Positions 48,767-61,989 of a stretch of DNA of 64,000 nucleotides are shown here, one piece after another. Position 1 is the stretch's first letter, and each line of letters opens with the position of its first letter. The stretch spans positions 19,805,969 to 19,869,968 of the forward strand of contig NC_133538.1 of assembly GCF_048544455.1 (NCBI RefSeq), given 5' to 3'. Made by a program: the position numbers and the translations under genes. The notes under the pieces were generated by a model that saw only the letters and a program-made list of their open reading frames with translations, ran no database searches and was not told the origin of the DNA. This DNA is from Silene latifolia. Taxonomy: Eukaryota; Streptophyta; Magnoliopsida; Caryophyllales; Caryophyllaceae.

Positions 48767-50986
48767 GTGGCAGAAACCAAAATGGAAACAGATCAAGTAA
48801 TCTTAGACCCTGAGTATCCTGATAGGCATGTACTGGTAGGATCTGATGTCCCTGACAACATCAGGCCAGAATTAGTAAGTTTTCTCAAAAGTAAATCTTC
48901 ATGTTTTGCCTGGTCACATTTTGATATGACCGGTATAGATGCCAATATTATTACACATAAACTAAATATAGATAAGTCTTATAAGCTTGTCCAGCAGAAA
49001 AGAAGAAAGTTTGTTGCTGAAAGAAATGCTATCATCAATGAAGAAGTGGACAAACTATTGGACATGGGGATGATAAGAGAAGTCATGTACCCTGACTGGC
49101 TAGCCAACGTAGTAGTGGTGCAAAAGAAGAATGGCAAGTGGAGAGTCTGTGTAGATTACACAGACCTCAATAAAGCCTGCCCAAAAGACCCATTTCCACT
49201 CCCACGCATAGAAGCAATGGTGGATGCTACAGCAGGGCATGAACTCCTGACATTCATGGATGCCTCGAGTGGATTCAACCAAATAAAAATGCACCCATCT
49301 GATCAGGAACATACTGCATTCATCACAGAAAGAGGTATATACTGCTACACAGCAATGCCCTTTGGCCGGAAAAATGCAGGGGCAACATACCAACGCCTGG
49401 TCAATACAATGTTCAAAGACCAAATAGGAGACACAATGGAAGTCTATATTGATGACATGGTGGTCAAATCAAAGAAGGCTGAAGATCACGACAGGGACTT
49501 GGAAACAGCTTTTAAGATCCTGGAAGAATTCAACATGAAGCTTAATCCATCCAAATGCCATTTTGGAGTCTCTTCAGGCAAATTCCTAGGTTACATGGTG
49601 ACCAAAAGAGGAATAGAAGCCAGCCCAGAACAAATAAAAGCCATATTAGAACTGGAATCTCCCAAGTCAGTCAAAGACATTCAAAAACTGACAGGACAAG
49701 TTGCAGCCCTGAATAGATTCATTTCCAGATCATCAGTAAGGTGCAAGGCATTCTATGACCTACTCAGGAAAAACAAGGCATTCAAATGGTTGCCTGAACA
49801 TGAGACAACCTTCCAAGAGCTCAAAACATACCTAACTACACCTCCACTACTTACCAAACCAGACAAAGGAGAACCCCTGACGGTCTACCTATCTGTCACA
49901 AAGACAGCAGTAAGTGGAGTCCTGACCAAAGAAATTGACGGCCAACAGCATCCAGTCTACTATGTAAGTAAGAGTCTCCTAGACGCAGAAACCAGGTATG
50001 GCTTACTTGAAAAATATGTACTAGCTTTAGTAATGTCCTGTACTAAACTTCGACATTATTTTGAGAGTCACCCAATTATTTTAAGAACCAACCTGCCTAT
50101 CACATATGTCCTGAGAAAGCCTGAGTTGTCAGGCAGAATGGCAAAATGGTCAGTACAAATTAACACCTATGATATAACCGTTGAACCCAGGACGGCAATT
50201 AAATCTCAGGCATTAGCAGACTTCGTGGCTGAATTCAGTCCTACCCTAGAACCAGACCTCATAAAAGAGGTCAATCACCTTGACACCCATAAGACAGACC
50301 AGGAATGGACTCTACACGTGGATGGAGCAACAAATATGAAAGGCACTTGCCTAGGAGTAGTCCTGAAATCACCACAGGGAGACCTAATTGCACAGGATAT
50401 TAGTTGTGAATTCAAAGCCACAAGTAATGAAGCTGAATATGAAGCCCTGATTGCTGGACTAAAGGTATGTATAGAACTCGGTGTAGCAAATCTCAAGGTA
50501 AAAACCGACTCCCTCTTAATTTCCAACCAAGTCAAAGGAATATATGCAGCAAAGGATTCAAAAATGATGCTCTATTTAGAATATGACAAAAATCTTTGCA
50601 AAAAATTCAAAACCTTTGACATTGACCAAATACCAAGAGACTTAAATACCCAGGCGGATGCCCTAGCCAGCCTGGGATCAAACTTCAGCCCTGCTGTGTT
50701 TGATAAAATACCCATCATCCACCTGTTGGAACCAACCATAGAAAGGCCTGATCAAATTTGTCCCATCCAGGAAGACACAACCTCCTGGACTAAACCCTAC
50801 TATGATTGGTTCTTACAGGGGATACTCCCTAAAGATAAAAACGAAGCAAGGGCCTTGAAAATCAAAGCATCCACTTATACCATTATAAATAACACGTTGT
50901 TTAAAAAGTCTCAGGCTGGACCTTACCTACGTTGCCTAGAACCAAATGAAGCCAGACAGGTCATAGAAGATATACATGATGGATAG
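48767..50986 (+). pseudogene. reverse transcriptase and dual RNase H of Tat 2
   Basis: A 739-residue frame. Reverse transcriptase has WRVCVDYTDLNKACPKDPFP, FMDASSGFNQI and YIDDMVVKSKK. The gypsy RNase H follows (LTVYLSVTKTAVSGVL, KLRHYFESHP), then a connector (SQALADFVAEF). An archaeal-type RNase H then has WTLHVDGATNMKG, SNEAEYEALIAGL, TDSLLISNQV and DALASLGS. The integrase N-terminus begins near the end. Confidence 0.92.
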
Positions 50987-51013
50987 TGTGGAAATCATAA
51001 AGGTGGCAGAAGC

Positions 51014-51718
51014 TTGGCAAGCAAAATCCTCAGGACAGACTATTTTTGGCCAACCCTGAGAGCTGACTGCATAGCATATAGCTCCAAATGTGAAGCTTGC
51101 CAAATCCACTCCCCTTATATCCACAAACCATCAGAGCTACTATATTCTATCTCAGCCCCCTGGCCATTCATGAAATGGGGCATGGACATAGTAGGCAAGT
51201 TACCCCAAGTGCCTGGACAAAAAGTTTTCATGCTAGCAATGACTGACTACTTTTCCAAATAGATAGAGGCAGACTCTTACAGGCAAGTCAAAGAAAAGGA
51301 TGTCATATCATTCATCAAAAGGAATATAATATGCAGATATGGAATACCTTCAGAAATAGTTTGTGACAATGGTACACAATTTGTGGGAAAGAGAACAACA
51401 AACTTCTGTGCACAATGGAATATCAACCTAGTCACATCCACACCAGGCTATCCAAAAGCCAACGGACAGGCAGAGTCAAGCAACAAAGTAGTAATCAGCT
51501 GCCTGAAGAAAAAGCTAAAAAGAAGAAAAGGAAGATGGGCAGAAGAACTACCCATGGTACTGTGGGCTGACAAGACTACACCCAAAACTGCCACAGGCCA
51601 GACACCATATTCCTTGGTCTATGGTCATGTGAAGCGAATAATAAAGAGAAATTCATGTGCCAACCACCAGAAGCAGCTTGAACACCATAGAAGAGAACAG
51701 GCCCCTATTGTAAGATAA
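51014..51718 (+). pseudogene. integrase of Tat 2
   Basis: The zinc module tail (CEACQIH) and first catalytic region ([14 protein letters not shown]) lie in 51014-51262, and the central core with the glutamate region (GYPKANGQAESSNKVV) in 51383-51718. It ends near SLVYG, short of the usual C-terminus. The region is interrupted. Confidence 0.85.
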
Positions 51719-51989
51719 CCTGCTCATAACAGAAGAACTAAGAGATGCAGCCAAAGTCAGGATAGCCTCCTACCAACAGGTAGTAGCCAGAAGTTACAAC
51801 AAAAATGTCAATATCAAAGTGTTCAAAGAAGGAGACCTAGTCCTAAGAAAAGTCTTCCCCAACACCAGAGAAAAAAACGCAGGCAAACTAGCCCCTACAT
51901 GGGAAGGGACCATACCTAACTGATTCAATATTAGGACAAAGAGCTTACAGGCTACAAACTTTGGAAGGAGAAATGATCCCCAGATCCTG

Positions 51990-52570
51990 GAACATTTCCC
52001 ACTTAAAACTATTTCATATTTGAGAAGCAGGTAAAACTACCTACTGTATATACGTGTCAATAGAACTTCCTGCTATGTGCTAAACTACCTGCCTGTTATT
52101 CTTAGCTTTATTTAAAACTTTATTCCAATCCTGAAAACTTGTTTTACGCCTTCTTTTTACTCGTTATATGCTACACTTTAGGCTTAAACAAATGTTCAGG
52201 ATTAAGGGCCACTCCACCCAACCTGAATAACATTTCTAAAATGCTCCACAATTTGGCACCTGCCTGCCTGACCTAAAAACTAAACTGAGCTCAGTACATA
52301 AAAAGGTAAGTACAATGGTGGAATAGACCAGAGTACTTGTCAAAATAAGCTCTCCTGACAGGCTGAGGGCCATAAGCCCTTCTGACCGACAACCACCCTC
52401 ATTTTAAAAAGCCCTCCTGACAGGCAAACAGAGCCACCATTTCCCAAAAACACAGGAATGAGGGCCATAAGCCCTCCTGACATGCATTACTCTAACAGAA
52501 AAAAGCCACATGAATGTACAGGTACAAATCTAGTCAAGCACAGCAAGAAAATCAAGAGAAGAAAAGATAT
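51990..52570. other. Non-coding DNA between integrase and the antisense frames of Tat 2
   Basis: It contains five or so variants of GCCCTCCTGACAGGC and AGGGCCATAAGCCCT (52340-52490), a short imperfect repeat. No gene was seen. Confidence 0.6.
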
Positions 52571-52571
52571 A

Positions 52572-54968
52572 TTAATACCTACCCAGGAATATACCCTTCC
52601 CAAGCAGGAAGAACAACTGTTTACCCAGGAAATACCCAAAACCAACGAAAACCAACAAAAACAAATTCCAAACTGTTTGTCCAGGGAACATCCCCCCCCC
52701 CCCCCCTGGATAGGCCAAAACTACACAAAATTCCACAAAATTAACAAAATAAAAAAAGAAACTAGCCCGCCTTGGAAGCTGTAGCGGAACCAATTCCCTC
52801 ATCAGCAGCCTCCTCTTTTTCATCTTCATCTCCCTCCCCGTCAGCATCACTACTCTTTCCCTTGGATGGTGGAGAGTCCACTTCTTCGTCAGCATGTAGT
52901 TTACAAAGCTCAGGATAAGTGGTATTGAGATCAGCCAACTCCTGATCAGGATTCCAAAAAGGCTGACCTCAACAGGCTCCTTCATGGCATCCACACGACC
53001 CTTGCCAAAAAAATACAATACAGCATCTTTGTACCTGGCCTGAACCTCATCCCTCTTTACAGCCAATTCTTCATTCACCTTCAACTGCTCTTGCATAGCC
53101 TGTTTTCAGCCTTCAATTCTTCTTGGGCAATATCAAACTTAGCCTGAAGAACTTTCAGAGCATCCTGAGCAGATTTCAACTTAGAAGACTCTACCACCAA
53201 CCGAGCCTTCCCTGCCTCATTATCCTCCTTTAAAGAGTGATTCTCAGCCTTAGACACCTCCAACTCAGCCTTAAACTTTTCAACATCTTTTTTCAAAATC
53301 TGTACCTCCCAGTCCGGGGGTATTTTTTTAGGTCAGTGGATGATTCCAGTTGATGCAAAGCCTCAATATCATTGACATTCTAACAAAGAAGAAAATGCCT
53401 ATCTAAGCCACAATAAAGAAAACACACACAAATACCCATAATAAACAAGCCAAAAAAAAATATATACCTCCTGTAGCATGGTAATCAGGTTGGCAGCATA
53501 GTCCCTGGAACGGTACATAGCAGCCAAAGCACGGGCAGAAGCATCTTCTTCTTGATACTTGAAGTAGAGGGATCATCAACCACAAAAGCCTGAGCCTGAA
53601 TTTGTTCCTTGGCAAACTGGACCTCATCCAAACGAGCCCTAACCCCCCTGACCTCGTGAACCCCTCCTGAAGACTCATCCACTCTCTTCCTCTTCTCAGG
53701 ACGGTCACTCTCATCCACAACCTTCTCAGGCGATGCCAACCGAACCCCCTGCATAGGTTCCTGAACCTGAACAGCACCATCACTTCCCGTAGCCTCACTA
53801 CTCTTAGACTTCTCCCCTGTAATTTGAGAAACCCCTGCCTTCACCAGAGATAAACCCAAACTAGCAATCCTGGCAGAAGCCCTGGTAGCTACACGACGAG
53901 GTTCTAAATCAGCAATATAAACACATGTCCAATACAAGAAACAGAATGACAAAAGAAAGCAAAAAAAACTTACTCCCTGATGAAGACACCCCTGGAACCT
54001 TAGTGCTCTTCACTGGCTTATATGTACTCAACTTGGCCTTCTTAAAACGAGGCATGAAAGCTTGCCCCAGACAGGCAGGCCACGCCCTCTCATCTTCAGG
54101 CAATGCCATGAACGCTGCTATCCGGTCAGCCGACCCCTCGGCATCAGGATCATTCACCCAATCATTTACTACAAGGAAGCATGGGCAAAGTAAGTAAACT
54201 CTCCAAAGCATATTATTACCAAACCAAAATAATACAGGAAAGAAATTTACCTCCTTCAACAGCTGGATAATTGAGATAGTCTAGATCAGGGGCAATTGAA
54301 TCAGCCTTGATAAACATATAGGTTTGAGCCCATCCTTTATCATCCCTTGAATTAAAGTTGGTAATCAGGTGAGCCATCTTCGACCTGACTCGAAAATTAA
54401 ACCTTCCAGTAGAATGACTCTTCAGGTGATAGACATTCTTGAAGTCATCCAGGGTAATAACCAACTTGTGCTTAGAACACAAGTGCTCAACTGAATGGAT
54501 AATTTTCCAAACCATTGGCATGAGTTGAAACGGGGGAACCCTGATAGCCCTAATCACCTCAGTCATGAAAGGAGAAAGGGGAAGCTGACAGCCACCCCTG
54601 AATGCCCATTCAAAGATACAAAAACAGCTTGGACTACTCCAATTAGCCCTGACCGGACCGTTCTCAGGGATCCAAACCTCAGCCCCATGGGGAATAAGTC
54701 CCCTACCCTTGATATAATGCTCAAAAGCTGGTTTTAGCTGATTGGCTTCATGAAAAGAAGCCGCCAAAGCCTTAATAGGAGTATATTCAACCCCCTTATA
54801 AGACATGGACAGAATCTCTGGGGCAGCAACAACCTCCACCTCATCATCCTCAGGGATGATATCAGGGACCTACTCAACCTCGGCAGAAACCATTTCGACT
54901 TCAACAAGAATTTTTTCAGTCTCAGCAGGAGCTTTGGAAGCTGCTGTCTTTCTCCTACCACCAGCCAT
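52572..54968 (-). pseudogene. Antisense open-frame region of Tat 2
   Basis: Several minus-strand frames lie between integrase and the 3' LTR, opposite to gag-pol. The 54216-54839 block has GCQLPLSPFMTEVIRAIRVP, FQLMPMVWKIIHSVEHLC and KNVYHLKSHSTGRFNF, resembling a domain called putative gypsy-type transposon protein (PF04195-like, from memory). Others are Ser/Glu/Arg-rich (53485-53952) or coiled-coil (53081-53296, KSAQDALKVLQAKF). An ATG at 54968 (MAGGRKTAASKAPAET) is a likely start. The blocks are separated by short gaps with GT/AG edges, so splicing is plausible. Antisense genes at this position are known in Grande and other Tat elements. The role is unknown. Confidence 0.7.
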
Positions 54969-55310
54969 ATCTTATTTTTCTGGAAAATGAATTTTTGCAA
55001 AGAGAGAATTTTTTAGAAAGAGAAAGAAGAAAATTGGAGATTGGAATGTGAAGACAAACACGGCAAAGGCAGGATATTTATAACCGCAAATCTATAACGG
55101 CTAGGAAAGCAAGTGGTTGAGATTAATCATGACTCTCCTAGGGTTTTGTGAACCTACCCTATTTATGGCAAGTAGCCGTTACAAGAAGTTGAATCAAACA
55201 CTAATTCTAATCCGATAAAAAATCCCTGCACAAATCCTTCGCCTGGCCCAAATTTTTATCTCCTTATTCCTGGCCAGACCCAATAATGGAATAAGCAGAT
55301 AAGGGGCAAT

Positions 55311-56033
55311 TGTTGGGCCCAAAATTATCCTGCCTGACCTGACATAGGCCAGACAACAGCCAAAGTCGAGTTCCAAGCAAAAGACATCTGAAACCAGACA
55401 TTGATCAAGTATGGACATGCACCAAACAGGAGTTGATAAAAGACAGGCGAAAGATAGCCAGGAGCCTGAAAGGGAAAAACGCCAGGCTAACGTCAAATAA
55501 GCATTGCAGGCGACAAGCAGACAATTTATATATACACCCTACAAAAAAGGAAGACCAATTCAAGAAGGAAAAGATATAGGAAACAGACAAAAGCAACGGC
55601 TAAGTAAGATGGCAACTACCTCCGGGTAAATAGGGCACATGCCCTATTTACCAGGAAACCCTAAACGACAGAGAAGGAAACGGTGAAAACAAGTATAAAT
55701 ATAAGAGAAGACAAAATCAGAAGGGACATTACACACTCTCTCATCCTTACTTACATATGTGTATTCTTAAGCATTATAATTTTGCCTGTCAGGCCTGATA
55801 TACCAATACTCTGTTAGGCTATCTAAAATCATAGTAACAATCACTCCTGGCTTGGTGCCCGTGGTTTTTTCCCTTATTCCCAGAGTTTTTCCACGTATAA
55901 AATCTCTGTGGTATTATTTGTTACCTGTTATTTTACTTAAATAATACTAGTCAGGCGAATTGTTTGAGTTAGATTACCCTACATATAAACCTCTGGCAGG
56001 GTATTCCTATTCAGTGAAATCCCTGTCAAAACA
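55311..56033 (+). repeat. 3' LTR of Tat 2
   Basis: 723 bp, the same length as the 5' copy and about 97% identical by eye. The purine-rich AGATAAGGGGCAAT precedes it. Confidence 0.93.
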
Positions 56034-56186
56034 GTATATACTATATAATAACTGTAGTGTATGAGAAATAATAAAAAGCAAACCAAATAAATATCGCTAT
56101 AAATTGGAAATAGTTATGAAGTGTGAAAAGCGTTTACAATCAAAATGAAGAAACATAACTATAAAATGAACGAAAATAGTCTAATA

Positions 56187-59100
56187 TCATTCCAAATATT
56201 GGAAAAATTCATGGTAGACTACATTAATTGTTGTATTTGATGTAACCTTATTACTATCACAAATCAAAAGTTTCAAACCTTCTTTTCTTGTAACTCTAGA
56301 AATCGCTACGTAAAGCTGTCCATGACTAAAAACTGGTCTTGGAAGGTAGATGCTGACCTGAGATAATAATTGTCCTTGACTCTTGTTTATAGTCATGGCA
56401 AAACAGACCGCGGTGGGGAATTGCCTTCTGCTAAAACGTACCGGGAATTTACTGGAGTCCGACGGAGTTAGTGTTAGTCGAGCAATATGCACTTGATCAC
56501 CTTTATGACTACCTGTTAAAACCGTACATCTAATCACGCGTGACGCCAAATCAGTCACGATTAATCGTGTTCCATTACACAAACCGCGTGATTGATCAAT
56601 ATTCCTGAGAAGCATGACCATAGCACCAACCTTTAACTTCAGTTGATGATTCGGGAGGCCGGAACATTTAATACTATTGAGGTATTCAGTAGAATGAAGG
56701 TCAGAGTCACCTATGCCTCTATCATCGTTAGAAACTTCATCGGAGCTTAGATATATAACCTCCTCCTCATCGATTTTCGACAACACGTAGTCATTTACCG
56801 CTTCAACTATCTCGTGAGTAGGGGCGAGGAATGCCCTTTCTTGGAGGTAATCTGGGTTCCAAAGTTGGTTTTGTAGATCTGGATATGTCACATTTACTAT
56901 TGATGCAATCGGATCTGCCACATGTTGAATGAGTACGTCGTCTCGGAATTGAAGATCGACTTCCCCGTCATTTTCACCGCCCGCTAAACCATCTCCAATT
57001 TCCAAGATCCACTCTGAGAATTTTCTTATATCGTCAACATTGTCGCTTGTCCTTCCACCTTGCAAACGTATGTTCTTCGTTAGTCTACGCACCTGCACAA
57101 ATTCAAATGTTATCATATTTATATATTTAATTTTTAACATCCGTAGTAAGTAATAACGTTGCTAGACATATATATTGGTATGGTAATTATTGAAGAATAC
57201 CTTGCAGGAACGCCACAAATACGATGAACAAAGAGATGCACACACAACGTCTGCTCTACTTCCTTTGGAGACAACTGGTAGAGTTTGGCGAAAATCTCCC
57301 CCGAATACTACCACCTTACCTCCAAATGGTAGTTCAGCATTTCTCTCGTTCACAACACGCATTACATCTTTCAAACTTTATTCAACAGCCTCAAAGCTAT
57401 GTTTGAGAGTCATAGGTGCTTCATCCCATATTATGAGTTTGGCCCTTATTAAAAGTTCAGTTAAATCACTACCAGGCTTAATTTGAGAGCAAGTAGAGTC
57501 CTCATTCACATTGAGCGGAATGCTTAATCTTGAATGAGCTGTTACACCACCAGGTATCAAGGTTGCTGCAATTCCGCTTGATGCAACCGCTACAAAAATT
57601 TCTCCTTTACTTCTTATTCTAGAACACAAAGAACGCCAAATGAATGTCTTTCCAGTACCGCCATATCCATAAACAAAGAACACTCCTCCTCTATTTTTTA
57701 AAACAGCATCCATTATTTCATTGTACACCGACCTTTGTTCATCAGTCATTGAAGAAAGTTGACGCTCATTTTCTTCCCTCAGTGACTTTTTGTCGTACGA
57801 CAATGCATCCATTACTAACGTGTTTCGATGGTGTGCCGTTGTTGAAGAATCTGGAAGAGGCATGCCTTGAAATCTAGTTAGGCTACTCCCATTTAATTGA
57901 AGAGAATTTTCAATATCCATAAGTGCATAATTTTTCAACTCTTCATCTGTCAGTTGTAAGGCTGATATAGGGAAAAAAGGTGAATATATTATTGATCAAC
58001 AAATAGATGTTGCAGAAGAATAAATATAATGATACATAGAGTGGAAAAGTAAAGAAATCACCCGTTATTTAAAAATTATTATAATCAAGGAAGCCATAAA
58101 TGTAGAGTGATATAAAAGACAAACCTGGATTTTTAAGAAGTTTGCGTTGCCTATAAAGTATATCGTCGGAAAGAAGCTGCCAGGTTTCTTCCCAAACTGT
58201 GGTCGGCATAGACAATTTACCAGACTGTAATAAATTCGAAAAAAGGTTCCGAAGGTAGAATCCAGACCCCCAATCTGCAGCTTGTTTTATCGCATCAATA
58301 TACTCTCTGTCATCACCAATTAAGCCCAATTTGTAACACGCTTCTCTAAATGTCGCACAGACATATTCGTCGACGGTCCCGATGTCCTCAAAACACTTGG
58401 GGCCTTTAACATGATTCAACATGATTCTCATAAAATACAGCTCTCCGCAGTTCGGTGGGACATGAACCAACCTACCAATCGTAAACCCTTTTTTTCTAAG
58501 GCTCCAATGCCGCTCCTTCTTCTTCCAAACAAATTTAGTTGGGAATTGAGAATATAACAATTCTTTTGCAATCTGCATATCCCGTTGTTCAGAATTATTG
58601 CATGCCATCTAATTCAAGAACTGCGATACTCCCATCGATGATTTATCTACAACGTCGTCAATGAAATCATCATCATCATCAAAAAAATAGGCTGCTCATC
58701 CGGGAGGTGGTACTGCAACCTTTCAACAGCAGGAGTCCTATAATGAATTTCAAAACCAAATAACCTCCATGCAGCTTCATACGTGGATAAATATCGACAG
58801 TCGTAATACCTCTTTATCTCATCAAATCGACCAGGATCGTCCTCATTGCGACGCATATAAGAGGACTGCATCATAACTCGATCAGAGCCCTTGTTAATAT
58901 ACTTGAAGAGATACTTAATCGATCGAGATTGATTACACCATTCGACATTGATATGAGCCCGATATTTCAATAACAACTGAGCGTTATATGGAATGACAAA
59001 TTCGTTGCCGATAGGTACACCATCCTTTTTCACCGTAACTCCTTTCTTGCTTCTCTTGTATATAGGATAACCCTCACTGTCAACCGTTGTTCTTTCAGTA

Positions 59101-61777
59101 CACGGCTTTGGGTAATGTTTTGAGCAGTTTTCCCCGACCATACACGGTGATGATAACTTTTCTTTACCACACGGACCATGGATCATGTACTCACAAACAG
59201 CAACATGTAAGATAGGCTCTTTAATCGGATCATAAATCTCGGCAGAAATTATTTTGTCGACATCTGCAGCTTCAGGGAACTTGTACTCTCGATGTAGGAA
59301 CAATAGTATATGCGCATGGGGCAGACCACGTTTTTGAAATTCAATAGTATATACCACTGGAAAATAAATATTTGAAATGCATGAGATTATATACAGTACT
59401 GTTAAATAATAAATTATGTTTTTTAATGAAACGGTTAACTTTAATGAGTACCTGCTCTAGCTTTTCCAAAAATGTGTCGATCTTTTAAATATCTTATCAA
59501 CTCATCGAGCTTAATTTTGAAGACGAGACATAAAATATCTGGACGATCCTCCGATCTCAAGCCTCTTTTAGTAACGAATCGAACTACTTCCGGCCACTTG
59601 GGATTACACGTGAATGTAATGAATAAATCAGGATAACCGAACCACTTGCAAATAGTAATGGTATAGAGATAATTCACTTTCTTCTACTTGTCACCACCTG
59701 GGAAACTCAAAGGGATAATATACTGAGCACTGGCAGAAGATGGCTTGATGTCTCCTCTCCCAACAACATTTGAAAGGCTCTTGTAATTATCTACCCGAAG
59801 TCGTTCTTGGTTAAAAAGGAATGTAATTGAGCCTATGCGATTCAACCATCATATAACCATCAACTAAAAACTGGTGAAATGCCTTTCCAGATAGTAACAA
59901 CGTTGGAAATTTAATATCAGGTGATTTGTCTTGTAGACGATAGGCAAACCACTCCCGAAACGTTGTTTCTTCACGCGGTTGCTCGCTTGTGCTGACCCCA
60001 ATAGAAGCTTCACCGTGAAGGACACCCAATCGATACCCATCATCCCCGGATGGGAATAACAAAGGATATTGGAGTGGAGTGTATAGAGGGTGTAACTCAG
60101 ATATCCGTTGCAAACCACCACATGACTTCTTAACAATAATATCCCTTTTCTCCATATTTGGACCGATATCCCCTTCAATCAAAGCTGCAATCTCCGAAAC
60201 CGTTGGACGATTATATGTTTTTCCATCTTTTTCTCTTCTGGAAATAAGTCTGATGCTCACTTCATTGTCTTTATCTATAGACAATTTATCCCTAACCATC
60301 CTAAACAGCTTAGCAAGAGGATTGTATTGGTCAATCATATTTTTTAACAATCGAATAAGCTCATCGTTAAACCTAGAGGGATCGTTGGGACTGCATTTTA
60401 AAAAAAATCAGAAATTAATTGAAGATTTTTGTAATAAGAATAGATAATTATAATGTAAAATGGAATCAAATTGAATGAATTCCGACAATACATAAAAAAG
60501 AAATTAATATAAATACCTGATAGCAGTTTTACGATTATAAACTTCTTCTTCGGTGTCATATATATACAATTGACAGAACATAGGACTTGACTCTGTAGGC
60601 GGGACTAAAGTACCTATTCGATGAACGTTTTGACCTCCCATCCGAAAAGTGTAAGGACCTCTACCTTGATTGATGGAATGATCAATTTTACCACCCATGG
60701 AAGTAAAGGAAAACATGGAATTATAACCTCTGATGTTTTCTCTAAAATGCTTGCTTAACCGATGATGTCCATTCAAAAGAGACTTAAGGATTTCAGGTGG
60801 CTCATGTAAGTATGGGAGAACAACTTTGCCGTCCGAACAACATAGTGAAAATTTTGGACGTCTTGTACCACGACTTTTTTGTTTTCTCTCCTCAAACCAC
60901 ATTTGCGCCCTACATTTTTCACATTCATAATCTGGATCTCCAATGTCCCAATATCTTTCCCAATCTTGTAAAAAAAATTAAACATTAATATGTGGCACAT
61001 AATAATTATTATATAGAAATTCAGTTAATGACTGACGTCGGATTAATAAGTTTGAAAATATACTTACTATCATTAATTAAGTCAACGGATGAGGTTTGTT
61101 GAGTTCGTGAACATTCTCCAAGTGAAAAGGATGAATTTATTACATACTGACATGAGGTTTCTTCATTTAGAGTTATAGAAGAAAGAACTTCATTTAAAGA
61201 TTCACCATACTCAGCACATAGATCTCTTACCAATCGCTCAACCACGTTTGTTGGACTACATATTTCTCCTAAATCATGTTATTAAAAACAATTATGAAGG
61301 AATATGATATTGCACATGACAAACTATGATATATAACATATAGAGATAGATATATACCTGTAGTGGTGGAGCTAAGCGGTGTAGTTGGGGGACTGAATTG
61401 AGAAAAGACATGACTTAACATTACCAGTACGTTTTTTAGTTGAAAACATTTTCCTTTTATCTCTCGCCGTCTTCGCCCGTAACTGAGCAGGCGTTACAAT
61501 GGGAGCATCGGGAGGTGATGAGATAGGGCTAAAAATTACATTACTTGATCGTAATGTGATTGAGTTTTGTTCACGTACATGTCTTTTCGTATTTTGAGTT
61601 GCGGTTCGGGAAACTGCAAGTTTTTCAAAAAAAACATTTATTAGAAAAGTAATTTGCAGAGGTTTGATTTAAAATGTTTTTCCTTAAATAAAATTAAAAT
61701 GTAAGAAATAGTAAAAACCAAAAAAATAGCGATGTACCATTTGTAATGTCAGAGAGCGGCGTACGAGTATTAGACAT
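56187..61777 (-). pseudogene. Helitron Rep-helicase gene, multi-exon, disabled
   Basis: It encodes a rolling-circle HUH endonuclease fused to a PIF1 helicase. Exons by splice signal: 61777-61738 (MSNTRTPLSDITN), 61613-61425, a short one near 61390, about 61268-61068, 60964-60517, 60390-59452, 59356-58125, 57961-57201 and 57092-56187. From 61268 onward all phases agree; one N-terminal junction does not in my reading. Landmarks are the zinc finger YECEKCRAQMW, the HUH site RGLPHAHILL, the tyrosine region KYLFKYINKG, Walker A GYGGTGKTF, Walker B IIWDEAPM and the helicase end NKSQGQ...LYVAISR. Five lesions are visible: an extra T in the run at 59813-59817, TAG at 59684-59686, a lost base near 58681-58687, TAG at 58609-58611 (where family members have Trp) and TAA at 57378-57380. 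The gene is therefore inactive but relatively young. Confidence 0.9.
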
Positions 61778-61989
61778 TGGTTGTTGACTTGAATCATAAA
61801 TATCTTGTCTTGTCGGTTGACTCGAATCAACTATAATGTGCAAACATAAATTAAATGAGAAATTATACAAATGAGAAAGTACAAAGCAAAAATGTTAATA
61901 TGAAAATATGAGGCGTTTATGAAATAAAAAAAACCGAGTCAACTCTCTTACAAATACTATATGATATGGATTATAATGGTTCGGACTAT

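Larger units (their letters stand above)
45871..56033 (+). mobile_element. Ty3/gypsy Tat-lineage LTR retrotransposon (Tat 2)
   Basis: 10,163 bp with two 723-bp LTRs and GTATA at 45866-45870 and 56034-56038. Order: LTR, primer-binding site, gag, protease, reverse transcriptase, RNase H, archaeal-type RNase H, integrase, a 3' region with antisense frames, polypurine tract, LTR. Dual RNase H and antisense frames near the 3' LTR place it in the Tat lineage. It is structurally complete; the coding part is broken, with roughly four to six interruptions. About 20 of 723 LTR positions differ, suggesting roughly one to two million years. Confidence 0.93.
45639..61840 (-). mobile_element. Helitron with Rep-helicase gene, split by Tat 2
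   Basis: The 3' tip is on the minus strand at 45639: a hairpin CCCGTGCAA/TTGCACGGG (45650-45668), then TTGAAAA and CTAG followed by T. The Rep-helicase gene (56187 to about 61840) has the same orientation. Between tip and gene lies Tat 2 with its own GTATA duplication, so it inserted into about 380 bp of Helitron 3' DNA. That tip and gene belong to one element is inference from orientation and order. The 5' TC end was not found and may lie beyond 61840. Confidence 0.75.
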
